From NCBI RefSeq assembly GCF_029870595.1, contig NZ_JAPDIR010000007.1, positions 62,001 to 126,000 on the forward strand: DNA of 64,000 nt, given 5' to 3'. Shown piece after piece: positions 19,075 through 27,339 of the stretch. Under the pieces are notes generated by a model. The model saw only the letters and a list, made by a program, of their open reading frames with translations. It was not told the origin of the DNA and searched no databases. The stretch is from Sphingomonas sp. CBMAI 2297 (GTDB lineage Bacteria; Pseudomonadota; Alphaproteobacteria; Sphingomonadales; Sphingomonadaceae). Within the stretch, counting starts at the first letter, position 1. Each line of letters starts with the position of its first letter. Both the position numbers and the translations under genes were made by a program.

Positions 19075-19908
19075 ATGGAACAGCTTTCCTCCAACAAGTC
19101 CCAGGGCGGCATGCAGGGCGTCTATCGCCACGCCTCCGCTGCCACCGGTACCGACATGACCTTCTCCGTCTTCGTGCCCGAGCATGGGCCCGGCGCGAAG
19201 CTGCCGGTGCTGTGGTTCCTGTCCGGGCTGACCTGCACCCATGCCAATGTCACCGAGAAGGGCGAATATCGGGCGGCATGCGCCCGGCACGGCGTGATCC
19301 TGGTCGCGCCGGACACCTCGCCGCGCGGGCCGGGCGTGCCCGATGACGAGGCCTATGATTTCGGCCAAGGCGCCGGCTTCTATCTCGACGCGACCGAGGC
19401 GCCCTGGGCGGCGCAGTTCCGGATGCGCAGCTATGTCGAGCAGGAACTGCCGGCGCTGGTCGGTGCGGAATTCCCGGCGGACATGGGCCGCCAGGGCATT
19501 ACCGGCCACTCGATGGGCGGGCATGGCGCGCTCACCATCGGCCTGCGCAATCCGGGGCGCTTCCGCTCCGTCTCCGCCTTTTCGCCGATCGCCGCGCCCA
19601 GCCGGGTGCCCTGGGGCGAGAAGGCGCTGGGCGGATATCTCGGCGCCGATCGGGCGGCATGGCGCGCCCATGACGCCGTCGCGCTGATCGAGGACGGCGC
19701 CCGCCTGCCCGAGCTGCTGGTCGACACCGGCGCCGACGATCCCTTCCTCGACACCCAGCTCAAGCCCGAGCTGCTGGAGGCCGCCTGCGCCAAGGCGGGC
19801 ATCGCGCTCACCCAGCGGCTCCAGCCCGGCTATGACCATAGCTATTATTTCGTCTCGACCTTCCTCGGCGCCCATGTCGCCTGGCATGCGGAGCGGCTGA
19901 ACGCATGA
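19075..19908 (+). CDS. fghA: S-formylglutathione hydrolase
   Basis: 277 residues of the esterase D family, hydrolysing S-formylglutathione to formate and glutathione. Seen are [31 protein letters not shown], the nucleophile elbow GHSMGGHGA (Ser146) and the C-terminal YDHSYYF with the catalytic His. It lies ten bases after purU and overlaps the next reading frame by 4 bases. Together with adhC it completes the glutathione-dependent conversion of formaldehyde to formate. Confidence 0.96.
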   Translation: MEQLSSNKSQGGMQGVYRHASAATGTDMTFSVFVPEHGPGAKLPVLWFLSGLTCTHANVTEKGEYRAACARHGVILVAPDTSPRGPGVPDDEAYDFGQGAGFYLDATEAPWAAQFRMRSYVEQELPALVGAEFPADMGRQGITGHSMGGHGALTIGLRNPGRFRSVSAFSPIAAPSRVPWGEKALGGYLGADRAAWRAHDAVALIEDGARLPELLVDTGADDPFLDTQLKPELLEAACAKAGIALTQRLQPGYDHSYYFVSTFLGAHVAWHAERLNA

Positions 19909-21122
19909 GACACGACGTCCTCATCATCGGTGCCGGCCATGGCGGCGCACAGGCCGCGATCGCGCTCCGCCAGAACAAGTTCGAAGGCAGCATCGCGCTG
20001 CTCGGCGACGAGCCGGAGCTGCCGTACGAGCGCCCGCCGCTCTCCAAGGAATATCTCTCGGGCGAGAAAGCCTTTGAGCGGCTGCTGATCCGCAACGCGG
20101 CTTTTTGGGAGGAGCGCCAGGTGACGCTGCTCCCGGGGCGCACCGTCACCGCGGTCGATCCCGTCGCGCATGCCGTCACCGCCGATGGCGAGGCGATCGG
20201 ATATGGCCAGCTGATCTGGGCGACCGGCGGCAAGCCGCGCCGCCTGGCCTGTGACGGCCATGACCTTGCCGGCATCCATACCGTGCGCACCCGCGCCGAT
20301 GTCGACCGGATGATGGCCGAGCTGGACGGCGTCTCCCGCGTCGCGGTGGTCGGCGGCGGCTATATCGGGCTGGAGGCGGCGGCGGTCCTCGCCAAGCTCG
20401 GCAAGCAGGTGACCGTGATCGAGGCGCTGGACCGCGTCCTCGCCCGCGTCGCCGGCGAACCGCTGTCGCGCTTCTTCGAGGCCGAGCATCGCGCCCATGG
20501 CGTCGAGATCCGGCTCGGCGCGCAGGTCGCGGCGATCGAGGGCGAGGACCGCGTCACCGGCGTGCGCCTGGCGGGCGGCGAAGTGATCCCCGCCGACATG
20601 GCCATCGTCGGCATCGGCATCCTGCCTGCCGTCGAGCCGCTGCTTGCGGCGGGGGCGGTCGGCGGCAACGGCGTGCTCGTCGACGCGCAGTCCCGCACCA
20701 GCCTGGCGGACGTCTTTGCGGTCGGCGACTGCGCGCTGCACGTCAACCGCTATGCTGCCGACACGACGGTCCGCCTCGAATCGGTCCAGAACGCCAACGA
20801 CCAGGCGACCGTCGCCGCGAAGACGATCTGCGGCATCGAGGCGAGCTATGACGCGGTGCCCTGGTTCTGGTCCAACCAGTATGACCTCAAGCTCCAGACC
20901 GTCGGCATCTCGGCCGGGCATGATGCCGCGGTGGTTCGCGGCGATCCCGCCGCGCGCAGCTTCTCGCTGGTCTATTATCGCCAGGGCCGGGTGATCGCGC
21001 TCGACTGCGTCAACGCGGTCAAGGACTATGTCCAGGGCCGCAGGCTGGTGGTGGAAGGGCTCGCCGCGGATCCGGCGGCGATCGCCGATGCGTCGATCCC
21101 GATCAAGGAAATCGCGAGCTAG
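19905..21122 (+). CDS. FAD-dependent ferredoxin/rubredoxin-type reductase
   Basis: 405 residues of the putidaredoxin/rhodocoxin reductase class: FAD-binding [17 protein letters not shown], the [14 protein letters not shown] motif, the NAD-binding [19 protein letters not shown], and [12 protein letters not shown] near the C-terminus. Such enzymes pass electrons from NAD(P)H to a small ferredoxin serving a P450 or dioxygenase. Coupled to fghA by an ATGA overlap, but no ferredoxin or oxygenase gene is nearby, so its partner in this operon is not evident. Confidence 0.9.
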   Translation: MRHDVLIIGAGHGGAQAAIALRQNKFEGSIALLGDEPELPYERPPLSKEYLSGEKAFERLLIRNAAFWEERQVTLLPGRTVTAVDPVAHAVTADGEAIGYGQLIWATGGKPRRLACDGHDLAGIHTVRTRADVDRMMAELDGVSRVAVVGGGYIGLEAAAVLAKLGKQVTVIEALDRVLARVAGEPLSRFFEAEHRAHGVEIRLGAQVAAIEGEDRVTGVRLAGGEVIPADMAIVGIGILPAVEPLLAAGAVGGNGVLVDAQSRTSLADVFAVGDCALHVNRYAADTTVRLESVQNANDQATVAAKTICGIEASYDAVPWFWSNQYDLKLQTVGISAGHDAAVVRGDPAARSFSLVYYRQGRVIALDCVNAVKDYVQGRRLVVEGLAADPAAIADASIPIKEIAS

Positions 21123-21127
21123 CCGAT

Positions 21128-21144
21128 CCTGACATAATGTCAGG
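21128..21144. promoter_or_regulatory. Operator-like palindrome 1 of the XRE promoter
   Basis: CCTGACATAATGTCAGG is a perfect 8+1+8 palindrome, just upstream of the -35 element (21150-21155) of the XRE-regulator promoter. It shares both half-sites with the palindrome at 21185-21201. Confidence 0.7.
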
Positions 21145-21149
21145 TCTTG

Positions 21150-21178
21150 TTGACAATTCCCCGCGACTCGATATGTAA
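21150..21178 (+). promoter_or_regulatory. Promoter of the XRE regulator operon
   Basis: A consensus -35 TTGACA (21150-21155) and a -10-like TATGTA (21172-21177) lie 16 bases apart in the only AT-rich part of this gap, flanked on both sides by copies of the CCTGACA-n3-TGTCAGG palindrome. Confidence 0.6.
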
Positions 21179-21184
21179 GGTATA

Positions 21185-21201
21185 CCTGACAAGATGTCAG
21201 G
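21185..21201. promoter_or_regulatory. Operator-like palindrome 2 of the XRE promoter
   Basis: CCTGACAAGATGTCAGG is a 7+3+7 palindrome with the same half-sites as the copy at 21128-21144. It lies at the expected transcription start, where a bound dimer would block RNA polymerase. A shorter symmetric GTCATGGTGAC follows at 21201-21211. Confidence 0.7.
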
Positions 21202-21225
21202 TCATGGTGACATGCCGAACAACGG

Positions 21226-21438
21226 ATGCGAAACCGGCTGAAAGTGCTGCGCGCCGAACGCGACTGGAGCCAGGCGGAGCTTGGCGGTCGGCTCGGCGTG
21301 TCGCGCCAGGCGGTGAACGCGATCGAGACGGGCAAGCACGATCCGTCGCTGCCGCTCGCGTTCAAGATCGCGCGCCTGTTCGCCATGCCCATCGAGGAGA
21401 TATTTTTCGATGGCGATTCGGGAGGCGGGGATGACTGA
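21226..21438 (+). CDS. XRE/Cro-type HTH transcriptional regulator
   Basis: A 70-residue protein almost entirely made of one helix-turn-helix domain: NRLKVLRAERDWSQAELGGR, LGVSRQAVNAIETGKHDPSL, then FKIARLFAMPIEEIF. This is the short YgzD/Cro-like class. Two identical-half palindromes flank its promoter, so it probably represses itself and the overlapping downstream gene. The start has no strong Shine-Dalgarno sequence. Confidence 0.9.
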   Translation: MRNRLKVLRAERDWSQAELGGRLGVSRQAVNAIETGKHDPSLPLAFKIARLFAMPIEEIFFDGDSGGGDD

Positions 21439-21844
21439 GCAGACGGGCCCCGGCGAACGTGCCGAGGTGGCGCGCCGCAATCGTTTCTGGCTGATGATGT
21501 CGGGTTTCATGCTGCTCGGCGCCGTGATCGGCGGCACCCTCGTTGCGATCGAGAAGAGCCCGTCGGGCAGCCTGCCCGCGATCTGGGCGGTCGCGATCAC
21601 GGTGATCTTCGTCGCCGTCCTGGGCGGCGGCACCTGGTATTTCTATCGCGATATCGACGAGGTGGAGCGACGGGACAATCTGATTGCGGGCACGATCGCG
21701 ATCAATTTCTACGCGATCTTCTATCCTGCCTGGTTTTTCTTGTGGAAGGGCGGCCTGGTTCGCGAGCCCGATCACGAAATTCTGTTCGTGGCGACCGTGA
21801 TTGTCATGAGCGCCGCCTATTTCTGGAAGAAACTTCGGCCCTGA
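21431..21844 (+). CDS. Small multi-pass membrane protein co-transcribed with the XRE regulator
   Basis: 137 residues with about four hydrophobic segments (FWLMMSGFMLLGAVIGGTLV, IWAVAITVIFVAVLGGG, an NFYAIFYPAWFFLW segment and ILFVATVIVMSAAYF). ATG at 21431 follows GGAGGCGGGG and overlaps the regulator's last codons by 8 bases, so the pair is translationally coupled. An XRE regulator plus small membrane protein is a recurrent arrangement. Function unknown. Confidence 0.75.
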   Translation: MTEQTGPGERAEVARRNRFWLMMSGFMLLGAVIGGTLVAIEKSPSGSLPAIWAVAITVIFVAVLGGGTWYFYRDIDEVERRDNLIAGTIAINFYAIFYPAWFFLWKGGLVREPDHEILFVATVIVMSAAYFWKKLRP

Positions 21845-21871
21845 AGGCCGCCCAACTGGAGTGATCCCGCG

Positions 21872-22795
21872 ATGCTGAAGAAGAAGTTGCTCACCGTCCT
21901 GGCGGGCTTCACCGCTCTCGCCACGCTGCCGGCCGTTGCCTATGCCCAGGCCGCACCAAAGGCGGCCGCGGCGCCGGCCGCCAAGGAAGCCGATCCGGCG
22001 CTCTGGGTGGTCAAGGATGCCGACACCACTATCTATCTGTTCGGCACCGTCCATGTGCTTAAGCCCGGCCTCAGCTGGTTCGACAAGGCAGTGAAGGCCG
22101 CGTTCGACAAGAGCGACACGGTGGTGCTCGAGATGATCGAGCCCGAGCCCGAGGTGATCAAGGGAGTGATCATGAAAGCCGCGGTCGCGCCGGAGAGCGA
22201 TCCCGCGCTCACCGCCAAGCTACCCGAGGATGCCCGGCCGGCGCTCGCGGGCGCGCTGGCCAGCCTCGGCATGCCGGCCACGGCGCTGGATCGCTTCGAG
22301 CCATGGTATGCGGCAATGATGCTCAACATGCTGCCGCTGGGCAAGCTGGGCTATGACCCGGCCAGTGGCGTGGAGGTGACCGTCACCGCCGCCGCCAAGG
22401 CCGCCAGCAAGCGGCTCGAAGGGCTCGAGACCTTCGAGCAGCAGATCGGCTTCTTCGACACACTGCCGGAGAACCTGCAGGTCAAGTTCCTGGCCAACAC
22501 GGTCAAGGAGTTCGACAAGATCGGCCCGCAGCTCGACAAGATGGTCGACCAGTGGGGTGCGGGTGATCCCGATGCGCTCGGCGCGACGCTGAACGAGGAG
22601 ATGCGCAAGACGCCCGAACTGGCCAAGGTGCTGCTCGCCGATCGCAACGCCCGCTGGGCGGACTGGATCGACGCCCGCATGGCCAAGCCGGGCACCGTGT
22701 TCGTCGCGGTCGGCGCGGGGCACCTGGCTGGCGCCGACAGCGTCCAGGCCTATCTCGCCAAGCACAATCTCAAGGCCGAGCGCGTTCAATATTGA
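21872..22795 (+). CDS. TraB/GumN family exported protein
   Basis: 307 residues with a signal peptide (LTVLAGFTALATLPAVAYAQ). It has the TraB/GumN pattern: WVVKDADTTIYLFGTVHVLKPG with the GxxH motif near the N-terminus, VVLEMIEPEP, and the C-terminal GTVFVAVGAGHLAGADSV with a second conserved His. The fold is related to Tiki-like metalloproteases, so a periplasmic protease activity is plausible but untested. It is 27 bases after the membrane protein. Confidence 0.85.
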   Translation: MLKKKLLTVLAGFTALATLPAVAYAQAAPKAAAAPAAKEADPALWVVKDADTTIYLFGTVHVLKPGLSWFDKAVKAAFDKSDTVVLEMIEPEPEVIKGVIMKAAVAPESDPALTAKLPEDARPALAGALASLGMPATALDRFEPWYAAMMLNMLPLGKLGYDPASGVEVTVTAAAKAASKRLEGLETFEQQIGFFDTLPENLQVKFLANTVKEFDKIGPQLDKMVDQWGAGDPDALGATLNEEMRKTPELAKVLLADRNARWADWIDARMAKPGTVFVAVGAGHLAGADSVQAYLAKHNLKAERVQY

Positions 22796-22871
22796 TTGCC
22801 CCGATATTGATGTGACGCCGTGAGCCGGGCAGGGATGGGCTGTCGAGCCGATCCCTGTTCCGGAGTTCCCG

Positions 22872-23351
22872 ATGGCAAAGCCCCGTCCCCTTCTCGGCCT
22901 TCTCGCCGGTGTCGCCGCCGGGCTCGTCGCATCCGCGGCGATGGCCGCCTTTCAGCACCAGGCGGAGAAGCTGCTGCCGGAGGAGGGCGGGGACGAGGAT
23001 CCGGCGACGGTGAAGGCCGCCGACCAGGCGAGCGCGGCGCTGGCCGGCGCGCCGGCGCCCGAGCCCTGGCGCGAGCCGGCCGGGCTGGCGGTCCATTATG
23101 TCGCCGGCGCGGTGCTCGGCGGCATCTATGGCGTCATCACCGAGTATAAGCCCGAGGCGAGCGCCGGGTTTGGCGGTGCCTATGGCATCGCCACCAGCGC
23201 GCTGCTCGACGAAGCCGCCGTGCCCGCCGCCGGCCTGGCGCCCGGACCCGACGACACGCCGCTTGCGCGGCACGCCTATGGCGTGGCTTCGCACCTGGTC
23301 TATGGCATCGTCCTCGAAGGGGTGCGCTGGCTGATCGCCGGCAAGCGCTGA
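22872..23351 (+). CDS. DUF1440/YagU-like inner-membrane protein
   Basis: 159 residues with an N-terminal hydrophobic segment (LLGLLAGVAAGLVASAAMAA), the FQHQAEKLLP segment, and further glycine-rich hydrophobic stretches (VHYVAGAVLGGIYGVI; AYGVASHLVYGIVLEGV). This pattern matches the DUF1440 family, which includes E. coli YagU. Biochemical role unknown. Confidence 0.65.
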   Translation: MAKPRPLLGLLAGVAAGLVASAAMAAFQHQAEKLLPEEGGDEDPATVKAADQASAALAGAPAPEPWREPAGLAVHYVAGAVLGGIYGVITEYKPEASAGFGGAYGIATSALLDEAAVPAAGLAPGPDDTPLARHAYGVASHLVYGIVLEGVRWLIAGKR

Positions 23352-23394
23352 TCTCCTGGCGTTGCCGCGACGAAATCCTATATTGCAAGCGCGA

Positions 23395-24159
23395 TCAGAA
23401 CAGCAGCCGCTGGGCCGGCGCGTCGCGTCCCGCCGGTGCCCCGCCGCGACGGCGCGCATATTCGGTCTGCGCCGTGAAGCGCACGTCCTCGTCGCGATCG
23501 CTCAGGAAGGTGGCGAGCGAATCGTCGTCGATCTCGCTCCACTCCTTGCCGCGATCGGGCCCGAAGCGGACGCGCGGCAGCAGCCCCGGCGACTTGGACC
23601 ATTCGACCAGCTGGGCGACGTCGACTTCGTTCAGCATGTCGCGCAGATGATGGGCGGTGACATAGGCGTCGGGAAAGGCGCGGTGCGCGGGCAGGCCGCG
23701 CTCGTGCACCAGCCCCTCGGGATTGCGCCAATAGCGCAGGAACTGGTTCGAGAAGCCGCCGCTGTCGGGCCATAGCCGCAGCGCGCATTTCCAGGTGCAG
23801 ATCCAGTCGGCGCCGCGCGTGAGGGCCGGGGTGCAATATTGCTCCTCGAAGCTGGCCCGGTGCGCGGCCAGCGCCACGCGGCGCGGCCAGGGATCGAGGA
23901 TCGGCCGGGCGACGTCGTGCCACCAGGGCGCGTCGGCGACGTCCTCGTCGCGGATATGGTGGATCGCCATGGTCAGCGGCGGGATCGGCCGGCCCGGATT
24001 GACCAGCCGGTTGCCGCCCTCGCCATGCAGCTCCCAGCGCCCGTCCTTGCCCATTGCGACGTCCTGCCAGCCGATCTCGCACACGGCATGGGCCGGCGGC
24101 TTGTCGCCGGTGGTTTCGAGATCGATGACACGGATGATGGGCGGATGGGATGACGCCAT
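23395..24159 (-). CDS. DEDDh-type 3'-5' exonuclease (DNA polymerase III epsilon-like)
   Basis: 254 residues with the exonuclease T/epsilon fold: motif I in IRVIDLETTGD, a motif II region AAHRASFEEQY (in place of the usual AHNAxFD) and motif III in PAHRAFPDAYVTAHHL. The C-terminal part (WSEIDDDSLATFLSDRD) is a repair- or recycling-exonuclease tail seen in related proteins. ATG at 24159 is preferred to the TTG at 24168; the palindrome CCCCCAAATGGGGG (24162-24175) abuts the start and could be an operator. Confidence 0.85.
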   Translation of the reverse strand: MASSHPPIIRVIDLETTGDKPPAHAVCEIGWQDVAMGKDGRWELHGEGGNRLVNPGRPIPPLTMAIHHIRDEDVADAPWWHDVARPILDPWPRRVALAAHRASFEEQYCTPALTRGADWICTWKCALRLWPDSGGFSNQFLRYWRNPEGLVHERGLPAHRAFPDAYVTAHHLRDMLNEVDVAQLVEWSKSPGLLPRVRFGPDRGKEWSEIDDDSLATFLSDRDEDVRFTAQTEYARRRGGAPAGRDAPAQRLLF

Positions 24160-24216
24160 GACCCCCAAATGGGGGCTGAGCGGCGGAATTGCGAGTCGAA
24201 TCGCCCCGATGGCCGA

Positions 24217-24597
24217 TCAGGCGGTGGCGGCGACCCAGCGGCGGACGATGTCGCGCAGCGCATCGGCATGCGCGAGGACGTCCTCCGCATCGCGGAGCTG
24301 GATCACGCCGCGGTCCGGCGCCGGCCATTGCGCGAGGCCGGCGGGATCCTCGAACCGGAAGCCCGCCATCGCCTTCGCCGTTGCCCCGCGATGCAGCACG
24401 ATCCGGATGCCGCCCTTGCGATCGATGCCGAGCGTCACCTTGTGATCCTGGGCGTCGCGGAAGCTCGGGGCGTTCCACTTCAATTCCTCGACCAGCCCGG
24501 GCGCCGCCTCGGCGACCAGCGCGCGCAGCGCCTCGACGGCGGCGCGATGCGCGGGATCGAGCGCGTCGAGGAATTCGGGAACCGATCCGGCTGCCAT
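24217..24597 (-). CDS. DUF1801 domain protein
   Basis: 126 residues matching the DUF1801/YdhG-like fold: VPEFLDALDPAHRAAVEALR, ELKWNAPSF, IVLHRGATAKAM and GVIQLRDAEDV. Its ATG shares one base with the stop of the upstream phosphomannomutase gene (TGATG), so the two are translationally coupled. Members bind small ligands or iron compounds in some organisms, but no function is assigned. Confidence 0.8.
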   Translation of the reverse strand: MAAGSVPEFLDALDPAHRAAVEALRALVAEAAPGLVEELKWNAPSFRDAQDHKVTLGIDRKGGIRIVLHRGATAKAMAGFRFEDPAGLAQWPAPDRGVIQLRDAEDVLAHADALRDIVRRWVAATA

Positions 24598-25985
24598 CAA
24601 TGCCCCACCGTGTCTCCGCGCACGAGCCCGCTCTTCGCCAGCTGGTCGTCGATCTGGGCGAGCAGCCGGTCGAGCCCGGCCTGGTCCCGGGCCTCGGCGC
24701 GGGCGACGAGCACGTCCTGCGTGTTCGAGGCGCGCAGCAGCCACCAGCCATCGGGGGTGTTCACCCGGGCGCCGTCGGTGCGGTCGACATCGGCGCCATC
24801 GGCCTCGAGACGGTCCAGCACTTCGTCGACCACCGCGAACTTGCGGCTCTCGTCCACCTGGAAGCGCATCTCGGGCGTGTTGACCAGCCGGGGCATCGCG
24901 TCCTTCAGCTCGGTCAGCGACTTGCCGATCACATGGATCGCCTGGATCAGCCGGATCGCGGCATATTGCGCATCGTCGAAGCCGTAATAGTCCTGGGCGA
25001 AGAAGATATGGCCGCTCATCTCGCCGGCGAGCGGCGCATGGGTTTCCTTCATCTTGGTCTTCACCAGGCTGTGCCCGGTCTTCCACATCAGCGGCTTGCC
25101 GCCCAGCTCCGCGATTCGATCGAACAGCATCCGCGATGCCTTCACATCGGCGATGATCGTGGCGCCCGGCTCCACGCGCAGGACGGGTTCCGCCAATATG
25201 GACAGAAGCTGATCGCCCCAGATCACGCGGCCTTGCCCGTCGATCGCGCCCAGCCGGTCGCCGTCGCCGTCAAAGGCAAGTCCGAAATCGAGCTGCTTCT
25301 CCGCGACGAGCCGCTTCAGATCGGCGAGGTTCTTCTCGTCGGTAGGGTCGGGATGATGATTGGGGAAATTGCCGTCCACATCGGTGAACAGCGTATGGTG
25401 CTCACCGGGCAGCAGCTTGACCAGCTTCTCGATCACCGGGCCGGCGGCGCCGTTGCCCGTATCCCATCCGACGCGATAGGCGCCGCCGGCATAGCCCGCG
25501 ATCAGCCGGCTGACGTACAGATCCTCGACATCGGCATCGGTCACCGTCTCGCTGCCGTCGCCTTCGTCCCAATCGCCTTCCGCCGCCATCCGGCCGAGCA
25601 GCTGGATCCGCTCGCCGAAGAAGCTGGTGTGCTGAAACACCATCTTGAAGCCGTTGTAATGGCCGGGATTATGGCTGCCGGTTATCTGGATGCCGCCATC
25701 CACTTCCAGCGTGGCCTCGGCATAATATAGCATCGGCGTCGGGCCCATGCCGGTGCGCACCACCGAGCAGCCCGACTGGGTGAGCCCGTCGATCAGCGCT
25801 TCCTCGAGCGCGGGCGAGGAGAGGCGGCCGTCGCGCCCCACCGCCACGCGCGTGCCGCCGGCGCGGCGCAGCAGCGTGGCGAAGCCGCGGCCGATCGCGC
25901 GCGCATCGTCGGTGCCGAGGGTCTGCCCCACGATCCCGCGAATGTCGTACTCGCGCAGCGAAGTGGGGTCGAAGCGATGCGTCAT
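24597..25985 (-). CDS. Phosphomannomutase/phosphoglucomutase
   Basis: 462 residues of the alpha-D-phosphohexomutase family, interconverting hexose 1- and 6-phosphates for nucleotide-sugar and exopolysaccharide synthesis. Features are SLREYDIRGIVG, VGRDGRLSSP, the phosphoserine loop ITGSHNPGHYNGFK (Ser104), the metal loop AFDGDGDRLG, and EMSGHIFF for sugar recognition. ATG at 25985 has GGGAGG upstream. The AlgC-like family usually accepts both mannose and glucose phosphates. Confidence 0.92.
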   Translation of the reverse strand: MTHRFDPTSLREYDIRGIVGQTLGTDDARAIGRGFATLLRRAGGTRVAVGRDGRLSSPALEEALIDGLTQSGCSVVRTGMGPTPMLYYAEATLEVDGGIQITGSHNPGHYNGFKMVFQHTSFFGERIQLLGRMAAEGDWDEGDGSETVTDADVEDLYVSRLIAGYAGGAYRVGWDTGNGAAGPVIEKLVKLLPGEHHTLFTDVDGNFPNHHPDPTDEKNLADLKRLVAEKQLDFGLAFDGDGDRLGAIDGQGRVIWGDQLLSILAEPVLRVEPGATIIADVKASRMLFDRIAELGGKPLMWKTGHSLVKTKMKETHAPLAGEMSGHIFFAQDYYGFDDAQYAAIRLIQAIHVIGKSLTELKDAMPRLVNTPEMRFQVDESRKFAVVDEVLDRLEADGADVDRTDGARVNTPDGWWLLRASNTQDVLVARAEARDQAGLDRLLAQIDDQLAKSGLVRGDTVGH

Positions 25986-26140
25986 GATGCCTCCCGGGGG
26001 AATCTCTGCCGGCCTAATTCGCGAATATCGGGGAAAGTTCAATCCGGCTTCGGAGCGAAGCGGTGCGCGGTGCGGAAGTTTACGAAGTTTATGCCACCAG
26101 GGGCCGGATTTCCCGCTGCCTCATGGATGGAAGAAGAAGC

Positions 26141-26204
26141 GGGATCCCGGCGCAAGGCCGGGGCGACGGCAGAAAATCAAATATTCGTTCGGGTTCTCAA
26201 CCCC
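26141..26204. repeat. Composite hairpin repeat, copy 1
   Basis: A CCCGGCGCAAGGCCGGGG-type hairpin, an AT-rich linker (GAAAATCAAATATTCG) and a second hairpin GGGTTCTCAACCC at 26191-26203, five bases from the stop of the J-domain gene. A second copy of the whole module is at 50309-50375. On the minus strand the second hairpin followed by TATTTGATTTTC looks like a terminator. Confidence 0.7.
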
Positions 26205-26208
26205 AGGA

Positions 26209-26466
26209 TCAGCGGCCGTGCCGCAGCAGCGTGTCGCGGGCCGAATTGATCCGCTGGGTCAGCTCGGCCGATCCGCCCTTGTCCGGATGCACCGCCGAGA
26301 CGAGCCGGCGATGCGCCGAGCGAATCGCCTCGTCATCGGCATCGGCCGTTACGCCCAGGATCGCGCGCGCCTCTTCCTCGGGCATGCGCGGGCCCTTGGA
26401 GCGCGGCCGCAGCACGAGCAGGTACAGCGCGTAGAGGACCAGCGCCGCGAGGATCAGCTTCGCCAT
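26209..26466 (-). CDS. Membrane-anchored J-domain protein
   Basis: 85 residues: an N-terminal membrane segment (LILAALVLYALYLLVL) and a compact J domain (EEEARAILGVTADADDEAIR through the HPDKGG tripeptide loop). J domains stimulate Hsp70 ATPase, here at the membrane. Its start shares a base with the mipZ stop (TGATG), so it is translationally coupled to the division-site regulator. Confidence 0.85.
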   Translation of the reverse strand: MAKLILAALVLYALYLLVLRPRSKGPRMPEEEARAILGVTADADDEAIRSAHRRLVSAVHPDKGGSAELTQRINSARDTLLRHGR

Positions 26467-27260
26467 CAGGCGAACAGCGGCATGGTGACTTCGGGAAGCG
26501 CCAGCCCGGCCATCATCTCGCGCAGTTCCTGCCGCGCGGCGACGTGCGCCAGGCCCATCTCGCCGAACTCGCGGCTGTCGAGCATGGTCAGCCCCTGCGG
26601 GAACAGCTCGCGATAGATCACGCGCTCGGAAAGCCCGGAGATGACGCGGAAGCCGACCCGCTTGGAGAGCTGGTCGATCGCTTCCGACACGCGCTTCATG
26701 TTGCGCGCCTCGATGTGCTGCATGCGGTTGCGCAGCACCACCCAGTCGATCGTCTCGCCGTCCGCCTTGGCGCGGCGCTTGCGCGATTCCCAGATCAGCT
26801 CCGAATAGAAGCTGGGGCGGACGACCTTGAACGTATCGGGGTCGACCTGGCCGATCAGGTCGAAATCGACGAAGCTGTCGTTCATCGGGGTGACCAGCGT
26901 GTCGGCATTGGTGACGGCGATGCGCGCGAACTTGTCGTCGCGGCCGGGCGTGTCGATCACCAGGAAGTCCGCCCCCGCGCCCAGCCGGTCGAGCGCCTCG
27001 GAGAAATAGGCCATGCTCTCGCCGTCATGCGTGTCATAGACCGGCATCGGCAGCTCGCGGCCCATGCGCTTCGTCGTCGCGGCGCGATTGTCCAGATAGC
27101 GGCCCATGGTGCGCTGCCGGTGATCGAGATCGAAGCAGGCGACGCGCGCACCCTTCGACGCGAGCGCGATGGCGGTGTGGACCGCGGTGGTGGATTTTCC
27201 GGTGCCGCCCTTCTCGTTCGCGAATACGAGAACGTGCAGCCGCTTCGATCCTTCGCTCAA
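26466..27260 (-). CDS. mipZ: Division-plane positioning ATPase MipZ
   Basis: 264 residues of the deviant-Walker ParA family: HVLVFANEKGGTGKSTTAVH (P-loop), CFDLDHRQRTMGRYLDNR, FLVIDTPGRDD (Walker B region), and the MipZ-specific VTPMNDSFVDFDLIGQVDP and WVVLRNRMQHIEARNMKR. In alphaproteobacteria MipZ forms a gradient from chromosomally bound ParB and inhibits FtsZ, directing septation to midcell. Divergent from panC across an 80-base gap with an AT-rich patch. Confidence 0.95.
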   Translation of the reverse strand: MSEGSKRLHVLVFANEKGGTGKSTTAVHTAIALASKGARVACFDLDHRQRTMGRYLDNRAATTKRMGRELPMPVYDTHDGESMAYFSEALDRLGAGADFLVIDTPGRDDKFARIAVTNADTLVTPMNDSFVDFDLIGQVDPDTFKVVRPSFYSELIWESRKRRAKADGETIDWVVLRNRMQHIEARNMKRVSEAIDQLSKRVGFRVISGLSERVIYRELFPQGLTMLDSREFGEMGLAHVAARQELREMMAGLALPEVTMPLFA

Positions 27261-27339
27261 CGTCCCAACATCCTTTATTGATCGATCGGCCCGCCCCCCA
27301 TAGAAGGCCGCGCCTCCGTCTTATCGAAAGTGTTAACGC

